Shown here: in pieces, positions 12,285 through 24,359 of the stretch | Layout of the letters: every line of letters begins with the position of its first letter | Position numbering within the stretch: position 1 is the first letter of the stretch | Assembly (NCBI GenBank): GCA_033977485.1 | Contig: CM066988.1 | Coordinates: 138,949,359-139,013,358 of the forward strand | DNA from: Hydrangea macrophylla | Lineage: Eukaryota > Streptophyta > Magnoliopsida > Cornales > Hydrangeaceae | DNA: 64,000 bases | Direction: 5' to 3' | Program-made: the position numbers and the translations under genes | Notes under the pieces: generated by a model | Database searches by the model: none | Told to the model about the DNA's origin: nothing | The model's input: only the letters and a program-made list of their open reading frames with translations

Positions 12285-12767
12285 TTACATGTGCAAGGTG
12301 TCACCTTGCATGAGCTCATGTAAGCATGCATGGACAAGTGTCCATTACATGGACAAGTGGCATGTATATAGATGACATGTGGAGGTGATGTTGCATGTGC
12401 CACCAAGTGGTCGGCCATGTGGGGCCCACCTCGGGTTGTGTGCCACTTCCTCAGTTTACGTGCATAAGTTCCTCAGAATACGTGTTAATCTCGAATTACG
12501 TGCAAACTGGTATTATTTCTAATGTCCGGGTCCGAGTCTGGGTACGGGACTAAGTTAAATCTTATTATGGTCGAGTCGGTAAGGTTACTACAGTCTATAT
12601 GGTAATACTACAACACGTCCATACCGTCACGTAATTAAAATAATATATCGATATAGTCGGTCCAATACAGAAATTCGAAAAAGCTAATATTATTAATAAC
12701 CGAAAATTACAGGTGTTACATCTTCCACCACCTATTAAAGGATTTCGTCCTCGAAATCAGAGCTTAT

Positions 12768-13107
12768 CTAGGTACAAAATAGAAAAGGATATTTCTCTCG
12801 CATGTCTGACTCCATTTCCCACGAAGCTTCTCTTTCGTCATGATGATTCCATTGAACTTTCACCTATGGGATCTCCTTGTTCCTCAGCTTCTTGGTTTCT
12901 CGACCCAAAATCTTGATGGGTTTCTCTGTGTAAGGCACGTTATTCGCCTCAATGTCCTTGAAGTCGATTATATGTGGTGTCTCGCCCTGATGATACTCCT
13001 TCAACATACTGATGTGAAAAACATTGCGAATACCTGACAACCTTGGTGGCAACATCACTAATTTCTAATATCCTACGTGGAATTTCTGGAAAAATTCAGG
13101 TGCTACA
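12768..13107 (-). pseudogene. pol: Integrase C-terminus and chromodomain captured inside LTR A
   Basis: The minus strand codes the end of a chromovirus integrase: a degenerate GPY/F-like stretch against the LTR start, then LPPRLSGIRNVFHISMLKEY (13050-12991), the linker, and a chromodomain-like VKVQWNHHDEREASWE after an in-frame TAG (about 12860). The 64-residue open part is 12864-13058. It is followed by a second hairpin (12741-12758), a purine-rich tract and a TGTAACACC motif that looks like an ordinary chromovirus LTR start. Both LTRs of A carry this (second copy 23136-23475), so it was present before the last transposition. It cannot act as integrase. Confidence 0.85.
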
Positions 13108-13146
13108 TCTCTACCTACCATATTAGAGGATTTCGTCCTCGAAATC
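13108..13146 (-). other. Element A polypurine tract and upstream hairpin
   Basis: Reading the minus strand, the hairpin GATTTCGAGGACGAAATC (13129-13146) is followed by CCTCTAATAT and GGTAGGTAGAGA, then the LTR start TGTAGCACC. The purine run next to the LTR is the presumed plus-strand primer. The hairpin has a perfect 7-bp stem and an AGGA loop. Confidence 0.7.
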
Positions 13147-13269
13147 TAGAGTTTGCTAGGCCTTAGAAAGTACAAGGTACTAATCATATCTCAGATTTTA
13201 AGGTTGTGAAGTTCCCACTAGCTAACTAATCAAACCTTCTCATAAATTCTTTCAAACGTCCAAACTTAT

Positions 13270-15378
13270 TTGCTAAAATAATGCCAAGTGAAATTCATAG
13301 TTCTGACATTGAATATGGCACCTTCGGTCTTTCGTCTTGTTCAATACTGAGATTAATTTGGTGATCTGCAAGTTCTCTTTCGGGATCTTCTTTGTGGTGG
13401 AACCTTGTTCTGAGTTCCTCGTTCTGGACAATCTTCGTGCACACATCCAGTCTTTCCACAATTAAAGCATTGTGCCTATCAACTTGTGAGATGTTTCAGT
13501 GCTTTCTATTCTTTGAAATGATGTCTAGATATTCCGCAGCTGTCGCAGATATCACGTTGCTTTGGATGTGTCTGAACGACTGTCTGATTAACTTTCCTTT
13601 CATTGTTTCTTTGCCTCTTGTGATGATTCTTGATGTATCTAGAGTTTTCCTCAATGATTGTGGGCTGCATTCGAATAGTTGTTCGGGATACTGGTTTGTT
13701 TCTTTTGCGTCGTTAATCGGGCAAAATTCTTGCCTCTCAGCTTTTTGATGCGATGGTTGAGAAGTCTAGTTGGTCTCACGATTGTCTTCTATAACTTGTA
13801 GGGGTCGTGGCGTCCTTTTAAGCATGTTATTGTGATTGAGTTCCTTTGGGTGTTGACATGAAATCGTCGTGGAGTTTCGGCATCGTAGGTGATGACACAA
13901 GTCGCTAAGCAATTTCTCCATGCATTAATTAATACCAAGCATATAAGTTGTTACTGGTAATTGGAGTAGGATTGAATTCACTTGTAAGGAGTTGAATTCA
14001 TAACAAAATGAATACTCATTATGTACTGAGTTAGAAACGAAGAGGTACATGATCAATCACTTGTATGATCACAAAGTATAGAATGAGTATCTGAGAATAA
14101 CCATTAGATGATTACTATAGGACACTCATAGTAATGCAATGACTATAGGCGCAACGCCTCCCAGGTAGGACATAAGAATTCCTTGTCTCATGAGCCAATA
14201 ATTTAGGTGAAGCCTTAATGATAAAAGTCAAGGTTAACAATAAAAAGAATTTCTGAAATGAAAGGAAATGAAGACTAATTTATAAAAGGGTGCAATATGC
14301 TTGAGTTCCTTAGGTGAACAAATACAAAGAGATCCTTTGCAATAATGTCAAGGGATACGAACTTGTGAAAGTTGGTCAAACGGTTGACAGTCCAAACTTT
14401 TTACAAAAATTAATTTAACCGATCATAAGTCCAAATGACTTACAATGATTGGTTTATAAATGAATTATTGGAATCGATTTTCATGGTGATAAGTCCAAAG
14501 AGGTGACTTATAGCATTAGAAAGTAAATGAATTCACAATTGGATTTATCACTGATCAGAATGATCCAAAATCTTGTTAAGTGAAATCAGAGAAGACAAGG
14601 AATAACTTTCAATTAGTGAAACAATAAAGGACATCCCAAGGTTCATCATAAGGATAATTGATCTAATGCAACCAATGGTAGAAAATAGTGGGTTTACTCA
14701 AAAGCAGTTAAATCAGAAAGATGAATATAGTTACTCAGCCTCACACGGTTTTAATTTATAACGTGCGCAGGGTCAGACATGCATTTCTTCAGAGTGTTAA
14801 GGGAACATCGATGTTGTATAGGACCTATGCGATCTAATCATTGGCTTGAAGGTGGAATGCAGTACTCATCTTCACTAATGTTCGCAGTGCGAGTTGTTCG
14901 TTGTGATTAAACGTGGTCGATGTCAGCAGTCTAGGAGGTTGTTTGATTTGTTGAAGGTATGTTCTATTCTTGCGTCTTCCATCGCCTCGGGTTAAGTCAA
15001 TATCTCATGTGCTCCTTGTAGTAGGGTTGACCTTGGTAGTGTAGCAGGTTGTCGCTTGAGTGGTCTAAAAGTGATTCTGAATGGACGATATGGAGGTGTC
15101 TAAATAACTCATTTCCATAGTCACTTGTGCTTGTGCCGTCAGCGGTCTTCCATAAGCCTTGTATCAGTCTTCCAAATACACTGGTGGGATCGATCTCCTT
15201 AGGTATTATGTTGCTTAGCCTTTTGGACTGGTCCTCAGTTGTTTGAGATGATTCATCCATTGCAGAGATCGAGAAGATTCTTCTGTTCCTACGTATGAGT
15301 TCGTGTCTATAAGGTTTCTATCATATCTTATGTGAAGCAATCATAACTTGTTATATTTCACATTATGGTTATCATTAT
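13270..15378 (-). pseudogene. Element A interior, decayed gag/pol remnants
   Basis: No intact gene. On the minus strand two damaged zinc knuckles can be read: CDSCGISRHHFKE followed by a stop (about 13555-13515), and CFNCGKTG with C in place of H (about 13460-13415), spaced as in chromovirus Gag. At 14838-14876 KMSTAFH resembles integrase KMSTAFHPQTDG, with nucleotide similarity to element C near 27015-27040. A 87-residue frame (14997-15260) begins MDESSQTTEDQ and has no recognisable domain. The order is not that of a normal element, so rearrangement is likely. Confidence 0.5.
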
Positions 15379-16050
15379 TGTAATGACCTGCATTTTCATA
15401 TTTAAATTGTAATTGCATTAGCATATTTAAATTAATTATATTGTTTACTTCTAGTTTGATTTCAATTCTCATGTGTTAAAATCTGTGATTGGCCTATTTT
15501 ATTATGCATTAAAATTCTAATTGGGGTCAAACTGCAATTTTTATAAAATTAGTAATACCTGTGTGGATTTCAAAATCTGTATTTCAAAACGGTGAAAGTA
15601 ACTTCTTTTAATTCAAGATGTATTTTTATGAAACCGGAAAATCAATTCTTACGTTAAAATGAATTTTCTGTATTTTTGTGGTGACCACCGCGCCCCGAAA
15701 ATATCAGTTTATGTCCAAAACTGTCTGCGCTGTACTAAACTTTTCCAGATTTTTGGAAGTGATGTAAAGTGTGATTGGACATACACTTTACTTGCCATTT
15801 ATGGCAAGTGATGATTGCCTTAGGCATTGTTTGGAAAATATAGCTTGTGTGTACAAATGTTGTGCCTAAAGTTGCATTTCACAAACACCTCTTGACCCCT
15901 ACTAGTCTAGGTTGCCTCTTCAAGATCTGAGTGTGTGCATATACGTATGTGTTAGAGCTGTATATTTCCATGTGTATAAATATTTTGCAAAACAAATTCA
16001 TTTGTAGATTGTAGAAGGCTTAACTTGGTCTCCAAGTCCACCAATTTGTC

Positions 16051-16060
16051 TATATATTAT
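16051..16060 (+). promoter_or_regulatory. Putative TATA box of LTR B1
   Basis: TATATATTAT followed about 30-90 bp later by CT-, then GAGAGA-rich sequence. The GC-rich array starts about 600 bp downstream, which would place it in the transcribed leader. Confidence 0.45.
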
Positions 16061-16690
16061 GTACACACACTTCACTTCTGTTGATTACACTTTCTACAAC
16101 TGAATCTGAGAGTTTAGAGAGAGCTTGAGAGAGTGATATACAGAGAATTTCAGAGAGAGAAGACTCAATCACCATAGCTTGCAAGCTTCTATTGGCCTTC
16201 TTGATTTCTTATCTTTCTCAACTTAATCTCTAAGGCTTAAATCAGTGAGTATTCTAAACTCACTCTAGAATGTAATTCATGCTTAGTTATCATTTGTATG
16301 TGTGAATTTGTTAATCACCATTGTTGATTTTAACCATGGGAGCTTGAGCTTCAAAATCACTATTTTCAAAACTTAACCAAAACGAATTCTTAGAGATGAT
16401 TTAGGAAGATTATAGTTCCTAGTAGCTACTGTCAAAGTTTTAGAACTCTATTCGTTCATATGAAAAAGTATATAAAGAAATTAAGTTTTGACAACTTTTG
16501 GTTTTTCATAAAATTCAAGAGCTACGGGTTAATTCATGTAAAATTGATTTCAAATTCATAATCCTTGTTCAAAAACAAAGAAATCCATATATAATAAGGT
16601 ATGGTTGCTTTCAGTTTGCAAAATGGGTCATTTTGACCCCTTAAAACTGAAACAGAGGAAGTCTGGGGAAGAAGACGAAGCCTCAGTGAA

Positions 16691-17002
16691 AGGTCGCGCC
16701 ACGATCGCGCGCGCGAGGATCGCACGAGCGGCCCGCGCGAGCGACCCTCGCTCGAGCGGCTCGCGCGCGCGATTCTCCTGTACCTTGGCCGTTGGAAGAG
16801 TTTTTGTAAAGGAAAAATGAAAATCGACCAAATCGCGCGAGCGGACCGCGCGAGCGAATTATCGCGCGAACGATCCGCGCGCGCGAGGTTGGCTTCCCCA
16901 GGCAGATGGAAAAGTTTATAAAAGAAAAAGGAAATCGGCCAGATCGCGCGAGCGGCCCGCGCGAGCGACCTTTCGCGCGAGCGGCCCGCGCGCGCGATTT
17001 CC
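16691..17002 (+). repeat. CGCG-rich array in LTR B1
   Basis: Three blocks spaced about 110 bp, each made of four GCGCGAGCG-type half-units, with AAAGGAAAAA..AAATCG(G/A)CCA linkers. CpG density is far above the surrounding AT-rich DNA. Contains TTTCGCGC (E2F-type consensus) and many VCGCGB (CAMTA-type CGCG box) matches. Confidence 0.85.
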
Positions 17003-17279
17003 GGCAGTTTGTGGTTTTTGTTGTTTTGTGCTAAGGGACTGTTTGGATGAAATTCATATACTGTTAAGGTTCTGTTTGGGTAGTTTATTTAAAACAGAAC
17101 CCCAATTATTCATGTTTGAACGAGTTGGACGTTGTGTTTTGACTTATCAATTCCCGTACTTGCGTTGTGCCTTTAATTCAGTAAAGTGCTTTATGTTTTA
17201 GAGTTTCATGACATTCATGTGGGTCAGTGGTACATGCATGTGGGTGACAGTCAGTGTGGAAAGAGTAATGGTTAGTGTG

Positions 17280-17350
17280 GAAAAGAGTATGAGTTGTGGT
17301 TGTGGTTGTGATTGTGGTTGTGATTGTGATTGTGATTGAGATTGCGGTGG
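17280..17350 (+). repeat. TGTGGT/TGTGAT microsatellite in LTR B1
   Basis: About ten hexamer-like GTGGTT/GTGATT units. The copy in B2 (about 57766-57832) has a different unit number. Confidence 0.8.
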
Positions 17351-18235
17351 TGTTTGTAGTTGAAAAAGAGGCGTGGGTATCTTTGAAATGCGACGGTGGC
17401 AAACTGGACACTCACTGGCACCCATGGTAGTGCTAAAGTGTGGCCTACGGACACTCCCTGATAACTCAAGTCTGGATACTGCGAGAGGGGTTGCCCCGGT
17501 ATTTGCATGGCGGTTAGGGTATTCAAAGTGTGAGGCATTGGACACTCCCTGGCGCCCCGTCGCTAAAGTGTGGCTATCTTAGTGTTTCAAAGATACCAGG
17601 AGTAGGATAGTGGGTTGTTGTGGATGTCGAGAGAAAAGAGTCGGCGAGATGAGTGTGGTGCATTGTCTCATTTCACGAGTATCTGTATTTATGAACGAAC
17701 AACTTTTATTATATTCCTTGTTGTTTTATAAAATAAATCCTTTCAGTATTTAATAATGGAAAAAGGTAAATGGGTATGATTTACATTCAAAGTCATGTTT
17801 TTAATACTCACCAGCTTCTTGAAGCTGACGACGTTGATGCGTCCTGGACATTCGTGTTCAGGCTTTTCAGGTTTTAACCAGGAAGAAACGTATGACTACG
17901 CTAATTGAGGTGGCTGCTGTTGGAATAAAGAAACTGTTTATTTTATGCATTAAGTTTATTTGTTGGAGATTTAAACTGTTTTGTTTTAAGGATGACTGTA
18001 ACAGACACTAAGCTATTATTTTATTTTCAAGGCGGTTTGTGCCTTAGTGACCCCGGTTTATAAGATGTAATAAGATAGAAAATTTTTGTAAGCCTTGATT
18101 GCTTTACTCTGATTATTATGTTTTATTGTTTAACGTTTGGGACGGAATCGATCCTTCAAACTGTCGCGACCTACGGGTCCATAAAGGAAATTAAACGCTT
18201 TCCTTATTTATGCTACGTCGGGGCGTGACAATTAT

Positions 18236-19112
18236 AATCCCGGTAGCTAGAATACAATGATTGAAACGATTGAACAGATTGACCCAAAATGAAGCCGAGT
18301 CCGAAAAGACAGATGAATCCTCATAGATAGAAGTATAATAATAGAATGATGTGATCCATTCTAGAATAAAATGTAAATCTAACAATAATAGGATGACCGA
18401 TTACTATGGAAGTAATCGTAGTATCTCAAGATTTATAGGAAATGAAAGTAACTGATGGCATAAGGCCTTCAACGAATGAAATAAGAGTTAGGTATTTCAT
18501 AAGTGAAATAGTCCAAACGAAACCCTACTGATAAAGAATAAGGTACCACCTGAGAGAGACAATAAGAGGTCAAGATGTACAGAGAGTACACCATTTTTGA
18601 GTTCCTAACAAAACAAGAATAGAGAACTCATTTAGAATTATTTCAAATGAAATGAACTTGTAAGAATTTGTTCATGGGATAATAAGTCAAAAAGAATGAC
18701 TTTGCAGTATTAGTAATCAAATTTATTTAGAATAATTTCAAAGACAGTGAGCTTTCAAGATTTAAGTTCAAAGAATAATAAGTCAAAATAATGACTTTCC
18801 AGTACTAGTGATCGAACTTGTTCTCAAAGGAATTTGTCAAAAATCGGATGATCAAGGTACATACTTAAGAATTGTTGACTGGGGCATTAAAAAAAAATCA
18901 AGGAAATGAATTACTTATCAAGGAGTGTATCACAATAATTATTGACGGTAATCGGAGCCACTTTACAAAATATATAGATACCATTTTCAGAAGAAATGGC
19001 CATTAGAATAGAAGGCATTGATTTACTCAAAAGGAGTGGAATGAGCAGAAAGGATGTAACTGCTTACTATGGTACTCCCTTACCATATCTAAGGTAAAGT
19101 CTGCCTCTCTTA
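18236..19112. other. Element A interior between solo LTR B1 and the acidic ORF
   Basis: AT-rich, no gene. Degenerate motifs ATAATAAGTCAAAA.AATGACTT recur near 18680 and 18780 and have weaker relatives (GATAAGTCCAAAGAGGTGACTT) at 14489 on the other side of B1, so a diverged repeat was probably split by the B insertion. Confidence 0.5.
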
Positions 19113-19799
19113 TTATCTATTAAGGCCCTCTAAGAACTCCTCAGGGTCCTCCTCCTCCTCCTCGATGGCAGCTGGATCTGCTTCGTGGTTCTGCTCAGGC
19201 ATCGGTATCATCTTGTCAAAATCAACTGGTGGTGCTGGATGGTCGTGTACATCATCTCCTGCTCTCTGAAGATCGTCTACTGGGTCAACCTCCTCGATCG
19301 GCTCGTCGTTGCTACTTGCCGGATTATCCTCAATTGTCAGGTCATCGTCGTCATCTGTGTCGTCACCATTAGATGGGTCGTCTGCTGAGTGGTCACTGCC
19401 TGCAGAATCCTCTCCACTCGCTATGTCGTCGTCGCTATCTGTATCCATTGGATCTGAATCGGCATTTAGCTCTGGTATGGGCTCGGGTGAGAATGGAAGT
19501 GTTGGTGCGGCCATGATAATCGGGAAGAGTATATCGTGATATAGTGCCTCGTCATGAGTCATGCTGATAGGCTCCTGGAGAATAAGTACGGTAGTCTCTG
19601 AAGCATGGATCGACTCGGGCTGAACTTGATCCGGATACTGCAATGTATCGGTAAGCACAGCTCTCCGTATGTCCTCCTCCAAGATATGCCTCGCCCTCTA
19701 CCAGATCCGCTGTCGATATAGTACAGGGTCTGCAGACTGGATACGATCGCTGTGATTATAGTGACCTCCGAAATCATCATGAACGAAGCTCGACTCCAT
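19113..19799 (-). pseudogene. Acidic ORF next to the 5' LTR of element A, one premature stop
   Basis: The open part (19113-19682) codes 189 residues. The same frame extends upstream to an ATG at 19797-19799 (start MESSFVHDDFGGHYNHSDR) with a single TAG before the open part, so the ancestral product was about 228 residues. The N-terminal half is unremarkable, the middle is Pro-rich (PTLPFSPEPIPEL), and the C-terminal half is strongly acidic, with DTDDDDD and EEEEEDPEEF runs and many SD/SE pairs. It lies about 120 bp inside the primer site, where gag normally starts, but has no gag domain or zinc knuckle I can recognise. It might be a remodelled gag start or an added gene; function unknown. Confidence 0.55.
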
Positions 19800-19902
19800 A
19801 GTCATGCAAGAGGAGCTAACTTAGTGTCAGTACTAATACGAGGTAAATCTTAGGCTCATAACTTAAGGTGTAGGACAATCAGTGAGCGCGTCTAAACCTA
19901 AA

Positions 19903-19914
19903 GCTCTGATACCA
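19903..19914 (-). other. Element A primer-binding site (initiator Met tRNA)
   Basis: Minus strand TGGTATCAGAGC, eight bases inside the 5' LTR (19923). Matches the 3' end of plant initiator tRNA-Met. Fixes the element's orientation as minus. Confidence 0.9.
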
Positions 19915-19922
19915 AAAATCCC

Positions 19923-22900
19923 TGTCACGCCCCGAAGTACCAAAAATAGGGAAAAATAAATTTCCTTTATGGGTTCGTAGACACGTGACTGGTTGTGAGT
20001 GTCACCTGATTGTCCAAACATGCTTATAACAATAATGTGATATGGGAAAGTGACTAAGTTCAGCGGAAGCAGAAATTTAAAACATCCAAGTCTTACATCA
20101 GTAGTATATTACAGGCCAAAAAAAGATATCCAAAAGATACATATTATAAGACCAGCTAAACTATTACATTACTAACATAATAATAACAGAACTACAACAA
20201 AAGAAAAGCTCCAAAGCTTTCAACTGGCGAAACCGTAGCCTTCCTCGTAGTAGTCTTCACTAGCATAGTCTTCAGTAGTAAAGTCAGCATCTTGATAGCA
20301 GACGGCTCCGTCTGGACCTGCAAAGGCTGGACGTGGAAGGTCCAGCGGCATGAAAAGCCGTTAGCGGTTAAGCTAAGTGAGGGTCCCCTTAAGGTTACCA
20401 CCACTTAAGGTACGTTATTCTTCATCTCTTCTTATTCCTCAAAACCATATCTCGTTCATCATTTCTTATTCTCGATACTGTGCCTTGTTCGTCTTTTCTC
20501 ATTCTCAAAACCATGTCTTATTTAAACCCAATCATTCCCTTTGGAACTTAACCCAAAACTGAACTGACCAATGACATTGACTGAAAGAAGACTTAACTCC
20601 AAACACATTTACTGGTCAAGAAAGAACAACACTCAATAATGAATAGTTAACTGTCGCCCAACTGGCACTCAAACTGTCGCCCAAATGGCATAAGTGTGCG
20701 AGACATTAACAATCTCTTGGTCGAACACGTCATGCCGATCCTCAGGTCGCCCGCACGTTACCGAACACGTCATGCCGATCCTCAGACCAAGGGTACGGGA
20801 AATTAATAATCACTTGGACGAACACGTCATGCCGATCCTCAGGTCACCCGTACATTACCGAACACTTCATGCCGATCCTCAGTCCAAGGGTGCGGAAAAA
20901 TAATCAACCACTTGACCGAACACGTCATGCCGATCCTCAGATCAAGGAACAAAACATAACTCACCAATCGACTCCATGGAATAATCGAGAGACCAACTTC
21001 GCAAGAATTATCCAAACACGACACAAAAGTTCACGAACCAACTTTGACCAATAGACACACGACTAGAAACGAGGCCCAATGTCCCTTATTCGCATTAAAT
21101 CTATTGTTGAAGGTTTTATCGTTATTTTACGCGTTCGCACGTTTCGTAGTTTAGTTCATTAATATCATCCATTTATAACCGTTAATATTTCGCTATACGT
21201 CTGACATTCCGTTTTCCTCTCAATATACTTACGATGGAAACTTTCCCGATCATTTATCATCGCAATAATCGTGCCCTACAATATACTTATAGTTTGGGTA
21301 TGAGCTTTCAACGGTCATTAGACTATATTCATAACAATAGAAAACATAGCACGTAGCTCATGGATTTATAATCATGGATTTAATACCAATAAACATATAG
21401 ATGAAACCCTTAACATACTCATCTACGCGATAACACTAGCATAGCACAAGATTTTCATAATAACACAGGTACAGGAAACTAGCATCAACAATCAATACCA
21501 TGCATAAACAAAACATCATATAAAAAGCTACACAATCTGCCAGGATACATTTTCACTATGTTGACTGAAATAATATGATTTATTTGGGCATGATAAATTG
21601 ATTTGTGGATCAAACTCAAAACTAAAACATTGTAGATAATAGGATTATCTTCATGTACAAAAAAAAATCTAGCTTCAATTACATTTTTGAGCTACTCAAA
21701 ATATTTATTTTACAAGACATTTCTTATATCTCGGACTGTTCTATCCCAGATTTATAGTACTGCATTGTACCTGAATTTCACCTATTAAGGAGGGGTTTTT
21801 AGACTAAGCTAAAGACGGGTTATTTGTAGATAAATTTGTTATATTTCTCCACAAAAAAACCTATCTTAATTCTCATTTTTGAACTGCACAAAACATTCAT
21901 TTTACTAAACTATGTTCTGCTGAGAGTTTCAGTTTCTCAGATTTATAACACTGCGTTGTACATGCATTTCACCCATGAAGGAGTGATTTCTAGACTGAGC
22001 TATAAAGGAGTTATTTGTAGATATATGAGTTAGATTTTACCACAAAAAAACCTAGCTTAATTCGGTTTTTTGAGCTCCTCAAAACATCCATTTTACTAAA
22101 CTACATTCTGCTGGAAGTTTCTGTTTTTCCCAGGTTTATAACACTGCGTTGTACATGCATTTCACCCATGAAGGAGTGATTTCTAGACTGAGCTATAGTA
22201 GAGTTATTTGTAGATATATGAGTTAGCTATTACCACAAAAAAATCTAGCTTAATTCGGATTTTGGAGCTGCACAAAATATTCATTTTACTAAACTGTGTT
22301 CTGCTGAATGTTTCAGTTTCTCAAATTTAAGGATTTGTCTTGCATGTCATGAAAACTTCAACACAACAACATCAAACTCCTACTAAACATTAATGCATGC
22401 TATATATGTTCTAAGTTGAGTTAGATTACTCACAATTACTCACAACAACTTGAAACTAAGCTTGGATTGTTGATTTGAGCTTGATGTAGCTTGAACTCAA
22501 CTTCACTAGTGAACTTCTTCTCCTTCTAACTTTCTATTTCTTTCTTTATGACACTCATGAGCTTCTAAGTTTTCTCATCTCCTCTCTAGAGTGCAGATTG
22601 TATATGTTAAAAAGAGAGTAATGCATGAAGAATTTCATGTTTAAATAGAGCCTTACATGTGCAAGGTGTCACCTTGCATGAGCTCATGTAAGCATGCACG
22701 GACAAGTGTCCATTGCATGGACAAGTGGCATGTATATAGATGACATGTGGAGGTGATGTTGCATGTGCCACCAAGTGGCCGGCCATGTGGGGCCCACCTC
22801 TGGCTGTGTGCCACTTCCTCGGTTTACGTGCATAAGTTCCTCGGTATACGTGTCAGTCTCGAATTACGTGCAAACTGGTATTATTTCTAATGTCCGGGTC

Positions 22901-23475
22901 CGAGTCTGGGTACGGGACTAAGTTAAATCTTATTATGGTCGAGTCGGTAAGGTTACTACAGTCTATATGGTAATACTACAACACGTCCATGCCGTCACGT
23001 AATTAAAATAATATATCGATATAGTCGGTCCAATACAGAAATTCGAAAAAGCTAATATTATTAATGACCGAAAATTACAGGTGTTACATCTTCCACCACC
23101 TATTAAAGGATTTCGTCCTCGAAATCAGAGCTTATCTAGGTACAAAATAGAAAAGGATATTTCTCTCGCATGTCTGACTCCATTTCCCACGAAGCTTCTC
23201 TTTCGTCATGATGATTCCATTGAACTTTCACCTATGGGATCTCCTTGTTCCTCAGCTTCTTGGTTTCTCGACCCAAAATCTTGATGGGTTTCTCTGTGTA
23301 AGGCACGTTATTCGCCTCAATGTCCTTGAAGTCGATTATATGTGGTGTCGCGCCCTGATGATACTCCTTCAACATACTGATGTGAAAAACATTGCGAATA
23401 CCTGACAACCTTGGTGGCAACATCACTAATTTCTAATATCCTATGTGGAATTTCTGGAAAAATTCAGGTGCTACA
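19923..23475 (-). repeat. Element A 5' LTR (3553 bp)
   Basis: Direct copy of 9517-13107 with the same arrays, including the captured integrase/chromodomain sequence at about 23136-23475 and the inner hairpin at 23109-23126. Ends next to the GCGTG target duplication. Confidence 0.92.
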
Positions 23476-23480
23476 GCGTG

Positions 23481-23761
23481 GTCATTAGCCACAAAATTGA
23501 ATAAGCTTTCGTTAAGTGAGTACGTAGTACTAATCATGCAATTGGAGTATTTAATAAATCATAACACCAATTATGCAATCACAGCATTAAATGGTCGCAA
23601 GCGTGTCAAGTAATCAATCACTGTCGTTTTGGACCCCTGATTCCAGGCCATTCTCACTTTTCCGTCGCATATAGCGAAATCATACTCATTCATTAGTGAC
23701 CATAGTCAATTCGTTGTGGTCGTCACCACTATCCCCTTTTCTCTAAGAATTTCATCATCTC
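23481..23761 (-). repeat. Element D 3' LTR, piece 2 of 3
   Basis: Lies between elements A and C. From about 23688 on (CATTCATTAGTGACC) it matches the right LTR of D at 53530-53600; the part before that is missing from the right LTR. Its last five bases ATCTC are one copy of C's target duplication. Confidence 0.85.
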
Positions 23762-24359
23762 TGTCACGCCCCGACGTAGCATAATTCAGGAAAGCATTTA
23801 ATTTCCTTTATGGACTCGTAGGTCGTGACAAGTGAGTATGACCAATTATCCCTGCAACAAATATCTTAATAGCATTTCTAGAGCAAAAGGATACTAACAA
23901 AACATAAGCTCCAAAATTAAAACTTACTAACTATTACAGCAGTCATAAACTTAGGCACAAAACGCCTTATTCAAAAGTCTAAAACTAGTTTATTACAAAC
24001 CCAAATTAAAAGACAGGAAATATAAAGCAGCCTCCTGGAAAGTTCCCTGCCTCTAACTAGCATAGTCGAAATACCCTGGCTGCTCTTGACCCTGAAAATC
24101 TGGACATACAGCCCAGGACGCATCAACGTCGTCACTTATGCAAGCTGGTGAGCAAAATAAACAAGTGCTCGCAATGTATATATAAGCAAATAAACAACGG
24201 TGCAGTTTAACTTTAAAAGCAATAGATTCAAGGTTCCAATTCCAACATAAGTCACGGGGGAATAAAATAAGTAATGAATATGCAACCGTGCATGAACAAT
24301 GTAACATCTCATCTTTCTGACTCTTTTCTCTCAACAAAACCGACTCAACCAAACCATCA

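Larger units (their letters stand above)
9517..13107 (-). repeat. Element A 3' LTR (3591 bp)
   Basis: Direct copy of 19923-23475, by eye about 1-2% different. It contains a short tandem array (10312-10585), a 191-bp tandem array (11265-11965), a TATA-like promoter near 12270 and, unusually, a pol fragment (12768-13107). One repeat unit more than in the other LTR accounts for most of the length difference. Confidence 0.92.
15379..18230 (+). mobile_element. B1: solo LTR of a chromovirus family
   Basis: A 2852-bp LTR reading TGTAATGACC...GGGGCGTGACA on the plus strand, flanked by a perfect ATTAT duplication (15374-15378 and 18231-18235), with no internal region, primer site or second LTR. It arose by LTR-LTR recombination after insertion into element A. 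Its 3' end matches that of LTR C (CATAAAGGAAATTAAA... GCTACGTCGGGGCGTGACA), so B and C are related families. A second copy (B2) is at 56859-59729, inverted. Confidence 0.93.
9517..23475 (-). mobile_element. Element A: long-LTR non-autonomous chromovirus derivative
   Basis: A 13,959-bp element with LTRs at 19923-23475 (5') and 9517-13107 (3'), both reading TGTAGCACC...GTGACA on the minus strand, flanked by GCGTG (9512-9516 and 23476-23480). The interior is about 6.8 kb, of which 2.85 kb is solo LTR B1. It has a primer site and purine-rich tract but no readable protease, RT or RNase H. It holds an acidic ORF, decayed zinc-knuckle sequence and a scrap of integrase-like sequence, so it would need enzymes in trans. 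Confidence 0.92.

Noticed and set aside
16605..17582. Several 60-115 residue Arg/Ala- or His/Thr-rich ORFs in LTR B1 (and mirror ones in B2)
   Set aside because: They are readings of the CGCG array and the CA-hexamer repeat on both strands inside a solo LTR.
24053..24352. A 99-residue ORF, duplicated at 31203-31502
   Set aside because: The duplication is only because both lie in the LTRs of element C; no domain recognised, and small differences do not look protein-constrained.
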